Origin: Halioglobus sp. | GTDB taxonomy: Bacteria; Pseudomonadota; Gammaproteobacteria; Pseudomonadales; Halieaceae | NCBI GenBank assembly: GCA_020443345.1 | Contig: JAGRIH010000002.1 | Span: forward strand, 2,236 to 66,235 | DNA length: 64,000 nucleotides | Direction of reading: 5' to 3' | Shown: positions 26,478 through 34,515 of the stretch, piece after piece | How positions within the stretch are numbered: the first letter of the stretch is position 1 | Layout: each line of letters opens with the position of its first letter | Made by a program: the position numbers and the translations under genes | The notes under the pieces: model-generated | Database searches by the model: none | The model's input: the letters and a program-made list of their open reading frames with translations, nothing else | Told to the model about the DNA's origin: nothing

Positions 26478-27088
26478 GCGACCCGGGGCTGGCGGCGCAG
26501 CTACAGCAGGCCGTCGCAACCATGTCGGGGTGGGAGGCCGCCGCGGTCGTGCTGGGGATCGCCTACCTGCTGCTGGCCGTGCGCGAGAGCTCCTGGTGCT
26601 GGTACGCGGCATTTGCCAGCACCGGGATTTTGCTGGTGCTGTTCTGGAACGTCAATCTGGTGATGGAATCGGCGCTGCAGGTCTACTACCTGGCGATGGC
26701 CGCCTACGGCTGGTGGCAGTGGCGCCACGGCGGCAGCCGCGGCGGCGCGCTGGCGATTTCCCGCTGGAGCTGGCGGGCCCACCTGCTCGGTGCCGGCGCG
26801 GTGGCGGCGGCGACACTGCTCAGCGGCGCGCTGCTGCACAGCTACAGCAATGCCGCCCTGCCCTTCCTCGACTCGTTCACCACCTGGGGCAGCATCCTCA
26901 CCACCTGGATGGTGGCGCGCAAGGTGCTGGAAAACTGGCTCTACTGGCTGGTGATCGACAGTGCGTCCATCGTGCTGTACGTCGATCGCGGACTGTACCT
27001 GGTGGCGCTGCTGTTTGCCGCCTATCTCGTCATTATCGTCTTCGGTTACCGCACATGGCTGGCACACTACCGCGCAACATCCGGCTGA
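26474..27088 (+). CDS. pnuT: PnuC-family permease, predicted thiamine transporter PnuT
   Basis: A PnuC-family inner-membrane carrier of about seven helices and 204 residues. Family motifs include WCWYAAFASTGILLVLFWN, YYLAMAAYGWWQW, and the C-terminal WLYWLVIDSASIVLYVDRGL. PnuC itself carries nicotinamide riboside; PnuT variants carry thiamine and are typically TPP-riboswitch regulated, as here. The GTG at 26474 overlaps the preceding stop; an internal ATG at 26522 would remove a short non-membrane N-terminus. Facilitated uptake would need intracellular phosphorylation, which the next gene can supply. Confidence 0.88.
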   Translation: MSDPGLAAQLQQAVATMSGWEAAAVVLGIAYLLLAVRESSWCWYAAFASTGILLVLFWNVNLVMESALQVYYLAMAAYGWWQWRHGGSRGGALAISRWSWRAHLLGAGAVAAATLLSGALLHSYSNAALPFLDSFTTWGSILTTWMVARKVLENWLYWLVIDSASIVLYVDRGLYLVALLFAAYLVIIVFGYRTWLAHYRATSG

Positions 27089-27936
27089 GGCTGGAGCAGA
27101 CCCTGGCCCAGTGGCGGCACTGGCAGTGCGACGCAGCACTACCGGGCGCACCTGCGGTCGTGCGTGTGCTGGCGTCGGGGCCGAGCAATTTCAGCGTGCT
27201 GGTCGCATCGCAGCAGCGCTTCGTGGTGCGTATCGACGGCATCAATCCCACCGTGCACGGACTGCACCGCCAGGGCGAGTGGCGGGCCTTGCTGGCCGCC
27301 AGCCGGGCCCGGCTGTCCCCGGTACCGCGCTACTGCAACCCGGAGCTGGGCAGCCTGGTCTGCGACTACCTGGAGCCGGACGCACGACAGGGCCTGGTGA
27401 TCGCCGATGTGGCCGCCCTGCTGCGCAACATCCACCGCCTGCCCACCCGGCACAGCCGGCTCGACCTGCGCGAGCGCATCGCGCGCTACACCAGACAGTT
27501 GGCGCTGCGCGACGCGGCGCTGGCTGCTGCTGTGGCGCCCTGGCGCCGGGGCGTCGTCGAACTGCTCGACGCCCCACGGCGCCAGCCGCGCACAGCCGTG
27601 TTGTGCCACAACGACCTGCTGCGCGCCAACCGCATCTACAGCAGCGGCAAACTGTGGGCCCTGGACTGGGAATACTGCGCCACGGGCAGTCCCTGGTACG
27701 ATCTGGCGGTAGTGGTCGGCGGGGACGGTCTCGACACGACGCAAAGCGGCGCCCTTTTGGAAGCCTATCTCGCCCGGACTCCGCTCCCGGCGGAACACCA
27801 GTCGCTGCAGCGCTATACCTGCATTTACCGCTATCTGGAGTTGCTGTGGTACCTGGCAGTGCGCGGCGCCGTACCGCAGGGCACGACACTGCAGCGGAAA
27901 CTGGACGAGCTGGACGACGCACTGGCCGGCTGCTGA
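27055..27936 (+). CDS. Aminoglycoside-phosphotransferase-fold kinase, predicted thiamine kinase
   Basis: A choline/aminoglycoside-kinase-fold phosphotransferase of 293 residues. The catalytic loop is LCHNDLLRANRIY and the metal-binding motif is LDWEYCATGSPWYDLA. The position as last gene of a TPP-riboswitch operon behind PnuT indicates thiamine as substrate, producing thiamine phosphate that traps the vitamin inside. The ATG at 27055 overlaps pnuT by 34 bases and has no clear ribosome site, consistent with coupled translation. ThiK-like and Thi-specific kinases share this fold; substrate is inferred, not proven. Confidence 0.82.
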   Translation: MAGTLPRNIRLRLEQTLAQWRHWQCDAALPGAPAVVRVLASGPSNFSVLVASQQRFVVRIDGINPTVHGLHRQGEWRALLAASRARLSPVPRYCNPELGSLVCDYLEPDARQGLVIADVAALLRNIHRLPTRHSRLDLRERIARYTRQLALRDAALAAAVAPWRRGVVELLDAPRRQPRTAVLCHNDLLRANRIYSSGKLWALDWEYCATGSPWYDLAVVVGGDGLDTTQSGALLEAYLARTPLPAEHQSLQRYTCIYRYLELLWYLAVRGAVPQGTTLQRKLDELDDALAGC

Positions 27937-27975
27937 GACGTTCTCGAGGCAAACACACCGGCGTCGAATCAGGGG

Positions 27976-28458
27976 TCAATCCCGGAAATTGGTGAACTGC
28001 AGCGGCACCCCGAGGTCCTTGTCGCGCAGCAGCGCGATGGCCTGCTGCAGGTCGTCGCGTTTCTTGCCGGTGACCCGCACCTGATCCCCCTGGATCTGCG
28101 CCTGCACCTTCATTTTGGCGTCCTTGATGTGCTTGGCGATCGCCTTGCACTGGGCGCTGTCCAGGCCGTGGCGCAGTACCGCCGTCATACGCACCAGCTT
28201 GCCCGAGGTCACCGCGTCGCCACAATCCATGGCTTTGGGATCGATGCCGCACTTGATCAAAGCGGAGCGCAGCATGTCCTGCATCTGGTCGACCTGGAAC
28301 TCCGCCTCGGCGGTGATCACCACGGTGCGTTCATCGCGCTCGAAAAACGCCTCCACGCCCTTGAAATCAAAGCGATTGGTCACAATTCGCTGCGCCTGGT
28401 CCACCGCGTTGGTCAACTGGTGCAGGTCAACTTCCGAAACAACGTCAAATGATGGCAT
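27976..28458 (-). CDS. yajQ: YajQ-family nucleotide-binding protein
   Basis: A 160-residue YajQ protein with the invariant start MPSFDVVSEVDLHQLTNAVD and the C-terminal LRDKDLGVPLQFTNFRD. Two ferredoxin-like domains are expected. Xanthomonas and Pseudomonas homologues bind cyclic-di-GMP and act with a LysR regulator; Escherichia coli YajQ was linked to nucleic acid binding. The ATG at 28458 is fixed by family alignment; a longer in-frame opening upstream is not used. Confidence 0.95.
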   Translation of the reverse strand: MPSFDVVSEVDLHQLTNAVDQAQRIVTNRFDFKGVEAFFERDERTVVITAEAEFQVDQMQDMLRSALIKCGIDPKAMDCGDAVTSGKLVRMTAVLRHGLDSAQCKAIAKHIKDAKMKVQAQIQGDQVRVTGKKRDDLQQAIALLRDKDLGVPLQFTNFRD

Positions 28459-28548
28459 AGTGCGTACTCCCGGCCCACCGCTGCAAATCAGGAGACCCAT
28501 ACTAATGGCCCGCGGCAACTTTACAATCCCGGCGCGGGCGCCCGCCGG

Positions 28549-29460
28549 TTGAAATCCGACCACTGGCATGTGCTCGGCGCCGGCGCCATCGGCTGCCTGT
28601 TCGCCAGCGCCCTGCGCAGCACCGGCCCGGTTACGCTGTTGTTGCGCGAAGCGACGGCGGCGGCGGCAGAGGTGGTGGTGGAGCGCGATGGCGGCGCAAG
28701 CCGGGTGTCGCTGCCTATTTCAGCCGCTGCACAGGACGGCGCCATATCACACCTGCTGGTCACCACCAAGGCCTACGACGTACGCCGTGCGGTGAGCGCC
28801 GTGGCGCATCGACTGACACCGGCCTGCCAAATCTTGCTGCTGGGCAACGGCATGGGCATGGCCGATGAATTGCGCGCGGACTTCCCCCACCTGGCGCTCT
28901 ACTGCGGCACCACCACCGCGGGGGCCTACCGCATCGCCCCCCTGCATGTGCGCCATGCCGGGCGCGGCGCCACCCGCATCGGACAACCGGGCCGGCGGCT
29001 GGCGCCGCCCTGGTTCAGCCGCTGGTCGAGAACCGTAGCCGACTGCACATGGGATGCGCAAATCGAACAGGCGCTGTGGCTGAAGCTGGCCATTAACTGT
29101 GCGATCAATCCACTGACCGCCCTGCACGGTTGTCGCAACGGTGAACTCGCCGCGCGCCCCGAGCTGGCACTGCAGGTTGCGCGGCTGTGCGATGAGATTG
29201 CCGCGATCGCAGGCGCCGCCGGTTACAGCGGCGTCGCGCGGCAGGTGCACGGCGCCGTGGCAGACGTCATTGCCGGCACCGCGCACAACCGCTCCTCGAT
29301 GCTGCAGGACGTGGCCGCCGGGCGCCGCACGGAGATCGACTACATCAGTGCCTACCTGCTGCGCGTCGCCGCACGCTGCAACGTACCGGCACCGGCCAAC
29401 GCCGCACTGCTGCGACGGATTCGCGCACTGACCGCCCCTCGGATCGACCCCGAGGGCTAA
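28549..29460 (+). CDS. panE: Ketopantoate reductase family protein
   Basis: A PanE/ApbA-fold NADPH-dependent oxidoreductase, which in the classical case reduces 2-dehydropantoate to pantoate for coenzyme A synthesis. The N-terminal dinucleotide motif HVLGAGAIGCLFA is followed by TTKAYDV. The conserved catalytic-domain Lys lies in LWLKLAINCAINPLTAL, and the conserved SSMLQDVAAGRRTEIDYI segment is present. The start is TTG at 28549, the only start before the Rossmann motif. The 303-residue length is normal. Several paralogues of unknown substrate share this fold, so the pantoate role is likely but not certain. Confidence 0.85.
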   Translation: MKSDHWHVLGAGAIGCLFASALRSTGPVTLLLREATAAAAEVVVERDGGASRVSLPISAAAQDGAISHLLVTTKAYDVRRAVSAVAHRLTPACQILLLGNGMGMADELRADFPHLALYCGTTTAGAYRIAPLHVRHAGRGATRIGQPGRRLAPPWFSRWSRTVADCTWDAQIEQALWLKLAINCAINPLTALHGCRNGELAARPELALQVARLCDEIAAIAGAAGYSGVARQVHGAVADVIAGTAHNRSSMLQDVAAGRRTEIDYISAYLLRVAARCNVPAPANAALLRRIRALTAPRIDPEG

Positions 29461-29547
29461 ACGCCCGCAGCATAAACCGTGTGCGCTATCCATTCCACGC
29501 CGGTCGATGCGCGCACATGCCGGCCACGGCGACAACAACCGGCGGAC

Positions 29548-30993
29548 CTACCGATACACCGCGCGCGTAACGCTGTGCACGGTATCCGCCCAGTCATCGA
29601 GCGACATACCCGAAAACAGCACCGCCTGCTGGCTGCGCCGCGCACCGTCGCGCTCGCGTACCAGCCGCAGCACACAAAACTGGGGTACGCATTGCACACC
29701 CAGCCGCAGGTACTCCTGCGGCGCAATCGGCGCCGGTTCAGCGGCGCGGCTGTACAGCACAGATACCGGCGTCGCGCCCACCGGGCCGGTGACGTGAATC
29801 GGTCCCAGTCGATCCCGCAGGGCCAGTTTCACCTGTTCCACCAGCCAGGCCGGCGAGAGGCCCCGGGGCAATTCGATTTCAGGCCTGAACTGCAGGACCG
29901 GCGCATCGAAGTGCACGCGTGTTGCACTGATCTGCCATGCCACGACCCACGGCACGCTCACTAGCGCCGTTGCTACTATAACCGCCGCCCAGCGCGCCGG
30001 CCAAGACAGCAGTGTCCAGCGATGCCGAATCTGCCACCACCGGCCGGCCGGAGCAATCGGGCGGGAGCTGCTGTGGCGCCCCATGTCGTCGGGTACCTGC
30101 GGCGGGATATCGTCGGGTGACTCCGGGCGAAAACAGGGCCGTGCATCGCGCAGCAGACTGCCCGCGGCGGCCACCGGAATCTCCAGCCGGGCTGAGCGCA
30201 ATACCTGCCGCACCCGGTGCGTGTTGCGCGGTCGCCTGGCCGGGTCCTTCTGCAGCAGCTCCCCGACCAGGTCGATCACCGGCTGGGGCACGAACAGATC
30301 GCCGCCGATGCGTTCGGCCAGCGGTTGCGGCTCGCCCTCCAGCAGGCGCCGCGGATCGAGTCGCGGTCCATCCATGAAAGGCTGCGCGCCGCTCAACATG
30401 CGATACAGCAGGCAACCCAGCGCGAACAGATCGGAGCGCACATCCAGGGGTTTGCCCAGGTATTGCTCCGGCGACATCGCCGACTGGCTGGCGCCGGGTG
30501 CCGCCCCCTGCGCGCCGCGATGGGCGATGCCAAAGTCCGTCAGTTTCACCTGCCCCGAGTCGGCGATCAGCACATTGCTGGCCTTCAGATCGCCGTGCAC
30601 GATCTGCTGCTGGCGCGCCATCGCCAGTGCGCCCGCGATGTCCAGGGCAATAGTTAAAATACTGTCCAGCGAGGGACGCACCGCCGCCAGGAACTCCTCC
30701 AGGTCGCAGCCCGGGACATACTCCATGACCAACGCCACATGCCCCCTGGATTCCAGCACATCGTGGATCTGTACGACTTTGGGGCTCTGTATGCTGGCCA
30801 CCAACTGCGCTTCGTGCAGCAGGCGTCGACGCGCTGTGCGAGCGCTCGGCAGGCGGTAGATTTTGATCGCCACCCGGCGCCCCAGGCGCCTGTCGTACCC
30901 CAGGTACACACTGCCCTGGCCGCCGCGATTGATCCGTCGCAGGATACGGTAGGGGCCCACATGGGTGTCGGCGACCACGCGGTTCAATGCCAT
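29548..30993 (-). CDS. Membrane-anchored Hanks-type Ser/Thr protein kinase
   Basis: A eukaryote-like protein kinase of 481 residues. The Gly loop NRGGQGSVYLG, K44 of VAIK, E61, the catalytic loop HGDLKASN (133-140) and DFG (153-155) are all present, so it should be active. The loop has Gly where most kinases have Arg (HGD rather than HRD), marking a non-RD kinase. One membrane helix (about 332-353) follows a basic linker, leaving a C-terminal periplasmic domain of about 125 residues that I do not recognise. Its ATG lies inside the last ten bases of the FHA/sigma-54 activator gene, so the two are translationally coupled and probably act together. Confidence 0.9.
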   Translation of the reverse strand: MALNRVVADTHVGPYRILRRINRGGQGSVYLGYDRRLGRRVAIKIYRLPSARTARRRLLHEAQLVASIQSPKVVQIHDVLESRGHVALVMEYVPGCDLEEFLAAVRPSLDSILTIALDIAGALAMARQQQIVHGDLKASNVLIADSGQVKLTDFGIAHRGAQGAAPGASQSAMSPEQYLGKPLDVRSDLFALGCLLYRMLSGAQPFMDGPRLDPRRLLEGEPQPLAERIGGDLFVPQPVIDLVGELLQKDPARRPRNTHRVRQVLRSARLEIPVAAAGSLLRDARPCFRPESPDDIPPQVPDDMGRHSSSRPIAPAGRWWQIRHRWTLLSWPARWAAVIVATALVSVPWVVAWQISATRVHFDAPVLQFRPEIELPRGLSPAWLVEQVKLALRDRLGPIHVTGPVGATPVSVLYSRAAEPAPIAPQEYLRLGVQCVPQFCVLRLVRERDGARRSQQAVLFSGMSLDDWADTVHSVTRAVYR

Positions 30994-32558
30994 TCGATAT
31001 CTGCGCCGCGCAGCCGTGCGCGCAGACCCGCCACGGAAACACGCAGCTGCCCGGCGGCCGCCACGCTGTCGCCGCCGTGCTGCGCCAGCGCACGCCGCAG
31101 GTCGTCGGGGGCAATCTGGCTGGCCAGCAGGTAGGTGTTCGACGCCTCGATCCGCCGGTAGACCGCTTGCCTCGAGACCCGCAGCTGTCGTGCGGTGCCG
31201 GCGATGGCGTAGCGGTTGCATTGCAGCGCCTGGCCGAATTCCTGTGCGGTGATATCGCGCATCTGCCGCACGGGCGCTGCAGCAATGCGCTGCGACGGCT
31301 GCGCGGCGCCGCCGAGCACCCCCGCCAGGTGCTCCGGCAGCACCAGGCGGCCGTCGCTGGCCAGCAGCACCTGCCGGCTCACATTGAGTAATTCGCGCAC
31401 GTTCCCCGGCCAATGGTATGTCACAGCGCGATGGAACAACTCCGCCCAGGCGGCTATCGACAGGGCCGGGCTGTGCAGATCGGGTAGTACCGCCTCCCTG
31501 TCCAGCTCCCGCGAGGCCTCATCCAGAAAATGCCAGAGCAGTTCGCCGATATCTTCCGGGCGCTCCCGCAGCGGCGGCAGTTGAATCTCACACACGGCCA
31601 GGCGGTGGCGCAGCGCCGCCTTGAAGTCAGAACCGTCTGCTTGCAGGTCCGCGTCCGTGGCGGATATCACCCGTACATCGACCCGCTGCACCGCCCCGCC
31701 CACCGCTTGAATCTCCCGCTGCTGCAAGGCGCGCAACAACAGCGGCTGAATATCCGGCGGCGTATCGCCGATCTCATCCAGAAACAGCGTGCCGCCCTGC
31801 GCCTGCTCGAAATAGCCGATGCCGGCCCGGGTCGCGCCGGTAAACGCCCCCCTGGCACTGCCAAACAGAGCGGCCGCGGCCAGTTCGGGGGGGATGGCAG
31901 CCATGTTGACAGTGACCAGCGGACCCTGTGCCCGGGCGCTGCCGGCGTGGATCGTCGCCGCCACCAGTTCCTTGCCGGTACCCGTCTCACCGAGGATCAG
32001 CACATCGAGATCAGTGGCCGCGGCCTGTGCAGCATACCGGCGTACCCGCGCCATGCTCGCACTGCTGCCGCGCAGCAGCAGGTCGCCATCGCCGGGTGTC
32101 GCGGGCGGGCGCTGGCCGGTCAGTCGCACCAGCAGGACCACCGCATGTCCCAGTAGCAGGGGCACTCCGGCGCGCAGGCGGTCCTCGTCCAGGGTCACTG
32201 CCGCAGACAGCTCCCGGCCGTCTACGCGGCAGCGGCTGGCGCCGGCGGGACGCTGCATGACGAGCTGCCTGCCCGCAAGCGCAACCTGCAGGGCGTGGCG
32301 ACTGATATGGGGGTCGTCCAGGGGGCCGGCACGGGTACCGCGCCGGGTGCTAAAAACCGGGCGGCTGCGCCCCAGTACCCAGGGCCTCCCGGGGGGGTGT
32401 CGCTCACGATGTTGCTGCGGCACCACGACCCAATCACCGATACGCGATGTGTCGGGGTGGAATACGATGCTCAACACCACCTCCTCCGCACCATAGCCGG
32501 CAGACAGCGCGGCGACCACCGAGGGCAGTGTCAGGTCAGTGTCAGTCTCATCCGGCAT
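30984..32558 (-). CDS. FHA-domain sigma-54-dependent activator with two C-terminal Fis-type helices
   Basis: A 524-residue enhancer-binding protein. An FHA domain (about residues 40-148, with GR at 63-64 and DDPHISRHAL at 81-90) would read phosphothreonine, probably placed by the adjacent kinase. The AAA+ domain has Walker A GETGTGKE (190-197), GAFTGA (237-242) for sigma-54 contact and GTLFLDEIGD. The C-terminus appears to carry two Fis-like helix-turn-helix segments in tandem (EFGQALQCNRYAIAGTARQL and LRRALAQHGGDSVAAAGQL) instead of one. No receiver domain is present, so kinase-FHA signalling replaces the usual two-component input. Its target promoter is unknown. Confidence 0.9.
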   Translation of the reverse strand: MPDETDTDLTLPSVVAALSAGYGAEEVVLSIVFHPDTSRIGDWVVVPQQHRERHPPGRPWVLGRSRPVFSTRRGTRAGPLDDPHISRHALQVALAGRQLVMQRPAGASRCRVDGRELSAAVTLDEDRLRAGVPLLLGHAVVLLVRLTGQRPPATPGDGDLLLRGSSASMARVRRYAAQAAATDLDVLILGETGTGKELVAATIHAGSARAQGPLVTVNMAAIPPELAAAALFGSARGAFTGATRAGIGYFEQAQGGTLFLDEIGDTPPDIQPLLLRALQQREIQAVGGAVQRVDVRVISATDADLQADGSDFKAALRHRLAVCEIQLPPLRERPEDIGELLWHFLDEASRELDREAVLPDLHSPALSIAAWAELFHRAVTYHWPGNVRELLNVSRQVLLASDGRLVLPEHLAGVLGGAAQPSQRIAAAPVRQMRDITAQEFGQALQCNRYAIAGTARQLRVSRQAVYRRIEASNTYLLASQIAPDDLRRALAQHGGDSVAAAGQLRVSVAGLRARLRGADIEWH

Positions 32559-32692
32559 GGCAGCTCGCGATACATTCTCTGCCCGCTGCCGCAGCGGCCG
32601 CCCCGGACCACCGCGGTGCAGCGTCCGGGGATGCGCCGAACCGATGCGCTTGTGGGCGTCGGTTCATCCCGTGCACACTGTCCCGGCCGGCA

Positions 32693-33547
32693 TCACAGGA
32701 AGAGCACCAGCAGCGCCAGCACCGCCACCCAGCAGATCGCACTGCGCCACAGCAGACCGGCCGTTTCCCGGTTGCGCTGCGCCGCCCATGCGCCGTAGGC
32801 CGTCTCGTCCACAGCCGCATCCGGTGGCGGGGCGCTGCCGACGGCCGCCACGCCGACCTGGCACAGCACCTGGTCCGCCTGCGCCCGCACCTCCAGCACG
32901 CTGTCCAGCAGGTCGTCGCGACTGGCGACGAAATCGCCGGTCAGCGCAAAGGCCAGTGCCAGCAACCGCGCGGGCGCCCAGTCGGCCAGAAACAGCACAC
33001 GCGCCGCGGGCCCGGTGGCATGCGGGTCGCCGCACAACTGCAACAGCCGGTACGCCAGCGCCGCGGCCGGTCCGAACAGGACGAAATAAAACACGGGCGC
33101 AAACCAGCGCTGGTAGCCCTCATACAGGAAGCCGCACTCGATCACGTCGTCCACTTGCGCGAAGGATTGCAAAGGCGGCTCGCGGGTATCCCCACCCAGT
33201 TCCACCAGCGTACCCAGGTAGGCCCCTTCGAAGTCCGCGGCGCGGCACTGGCTGCGATAGCGCTCCATCAGCCCGCGAAAATCTCCCCGCCCCAGGGAAT
33301 AGAGCAACAGCCACACCGCCAGGCCGATCCACAGCAGGCCAAACAGCACCGGTTCCAGGGCATTGAGCAGCAGCTGCGCCAACACCGCAGGCGCCAGCAC
33401 CGCAGCCGCGAGCTGGATTGCCGGCGAGGTCGACCACTGGCCCACTCGGTAGCGCCAGTTGTAAAACCAGTTGTCGCGGTGCGCGCAGTCACCCGAGCCC
33501 CAAAGCTGCAGCAGCACCAGTGCGATGATCAACGCCAGAAACGTCAT
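32693..33547 (-). CDS. ampE: AmpE-family inner-membrane protein
   Basis: AmpE is a polytopic inner-membrane protein (about four helices) genetically linked to AmpD and beta-lactamase regulation; its biochemical role is unclear. The 284-residue product begins MTFLALIIALVLLQLWGSG, with the family's RDNWFYNWRYRVGQW segment near residue 30. The CobD/AmpE-like FDAYLG-type region appears here as FEGAYLGTLVELGG. It starts four bases after the ampD stop. The 32559-32692 gap downstream of the FHA activator start shows no gene. Confidence 0.85.
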   Translation of the reverse strand: MTFLALIIALVLLQLWGSGDCAHRDNWFYNWRYRVGQWSTSPAIQLAAAVLAPAVLAQLLLNALEPVLFGLLWIGLAVWLLLYSLGRGDFRGLMERYRSQCRAADFEGAYLGTLVELGGDTREPPLQSFAQVDDVIECGFLYEGYQRWFAPVFYFVLFGPAAALAYRLLQLCGDPHATGPAARVLFLADWAPARLLALAFALTGDFVASRDDLLDSVLEVRAQADQVLCQVGVAAVGSAPPPDAAVDETAYGAWAAQRNRETAGLLWRSAICWVAVLALLVLFL

Positions 33548-33551
33548 TCCT

Positions 33552-34277
33552 TTACTCCCTGTTAGCTGACGGCTCTTTGTCCGCTGACGGCTCTTTGTCC
33601 GCTGAGGGCTCTTCGCCCGCTGAGGGCTCTTCGCCCGCTGAGGGCTCTTCGCCCGCTGCAGAGCTCTCCCCGGAGGCAGCCGCGCGCTGCACAGGCCGGC
33701 CCTCCTGCAGGGACGGCGCGGACGGACGCGCCATCAGGTCCGCGCGATAGCGCCGCCAGTCAAACGCCGGGCCCGGGTCGCTTTTGCGCCCCGGTGCGAT
33801 GTCACAGTGACCCACGATCCGGTCCGGGTGCAGCCCTGTATAGTGCAGCAGCAAAGCCCTGGTTACCAGCGCCAGTCTCTGGTATTGCACCTCAGTGTAC
33901 GGGTCCTCGTCAGCACCTTCCAGTTCGATACCGATGCTGTAATCGTTGCAGTCGCGGCGCCCCCTGAAGCAGGATGTTCCGGCGTGCCATGCGCGCTCGT
34001 CGAAGCTGACAAACTGCAGCAGCTCGCCGTCGCGCTGCAGCAGCAGGTGGGCGGAAACACGCAGCCCGCGGATTTCGCCAAAATAGGGATGCTCCTCCCA
34101 GTCCAGGCAATTGGTGAAGAAACGCTCGATGCAGCCGCCGCCATAGCGGCCCGGTGGCAGCGAGATATTGTGTATCACCAGCAAATCCGGTGCACAGCCC
34201 GGGGGGCGAGGGCTGCAATTGGGCGACGGCACCCACCGCGCCTGCAGCAGCCGACCCCGTTGCAGCGTGTATGTCAT
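33552..34277 (-). CDS. ampD: 1,6-anhydro-N-acetylmuramyl-L-alanine amidase with repetitive tail
   Basis: AmpD cleaves the peptide from anhydro-muropeptides in the cytoplasm during peptidoglycan recycling and so keeps AmpR-type regulators off. Zinc ligands H36, H157 and D167, with E118 and K165, fit the Citrobacter AmpD active site (VIHNISLP, GIELEG, GHCDIAPGRKSDPGP). The catalytic part ends near residue 185, the usual family length. It is followed by a tail of about 50 residues made of six-residue repeats (GEEPSA, DKEPSA), encoded by an 18-base tandem repeat. The tail is acidic and probably disordered. Confidence 0.92.
   Translation of the reverse strand: MTYTLQRGRLLQARWVPSPNCSPRPPGCAPDLLVIHNISLPPGRYGGGCIERFFTNCLDWEEHPYFGEIRGLRVSAHLLLQRDGELLQFVSFDERAWHAGTSCFRGRRDCNDYSIGIELEGADEDPYTEVQYQRLALVTRALLLHYTGLHPDRIVGHCDIAPGRKSDPGPAFDWRRYRADLMARPSAPSLQEGRPVQRAAASGESSAAGEEPSAGEEPSAGEEPSADKEPSADKEPSANRE
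33565..33660. repeat. 18-bp tandem repeat inside the 3' end of ampD
   Basis: Starting at 33565, five full 18-base units follow head to tail: two of gctgacggctctttgtcc and three of gctgagggctcttcgccc. A diverged partial sixth copy comes next. The unit length is a multiple of three, so changes in copy number keep ampD in frame and simply add or remove six-residue blocks. The neighbouring identical units suggest recent slippage or unequal exchange. Confidence 0.9.
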
Positions 34278-34515
34278 ACGGCAATCCTTCTGTGGAAGGT
34301 GTCATGCACTGCAGCCGGCAAGCAGCGCATCGGCGGCGAAGCAGCCCGCGCAGGGGCCAGTGCCGGGACCGGGGGGCCCTGCGTCGGAGCATGATAGTCG
34401 AGTGCGGGCTCACCTCTCAACGCAGCCAAGACACCACGCCCCACCGGCGGAGTAACAGAAAATACGCTGAGCTGTTACAATCTCGCCCCAGCGCTCCGAG
34501 CCCCGTGACAGCAGC

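Noticed and set aside
33565-33660. CRISPR-like repeat array
   Set aside because: The units are directly adjacent 18-mers without spacers, in frame with ampD; it is a coding tandem repeat.
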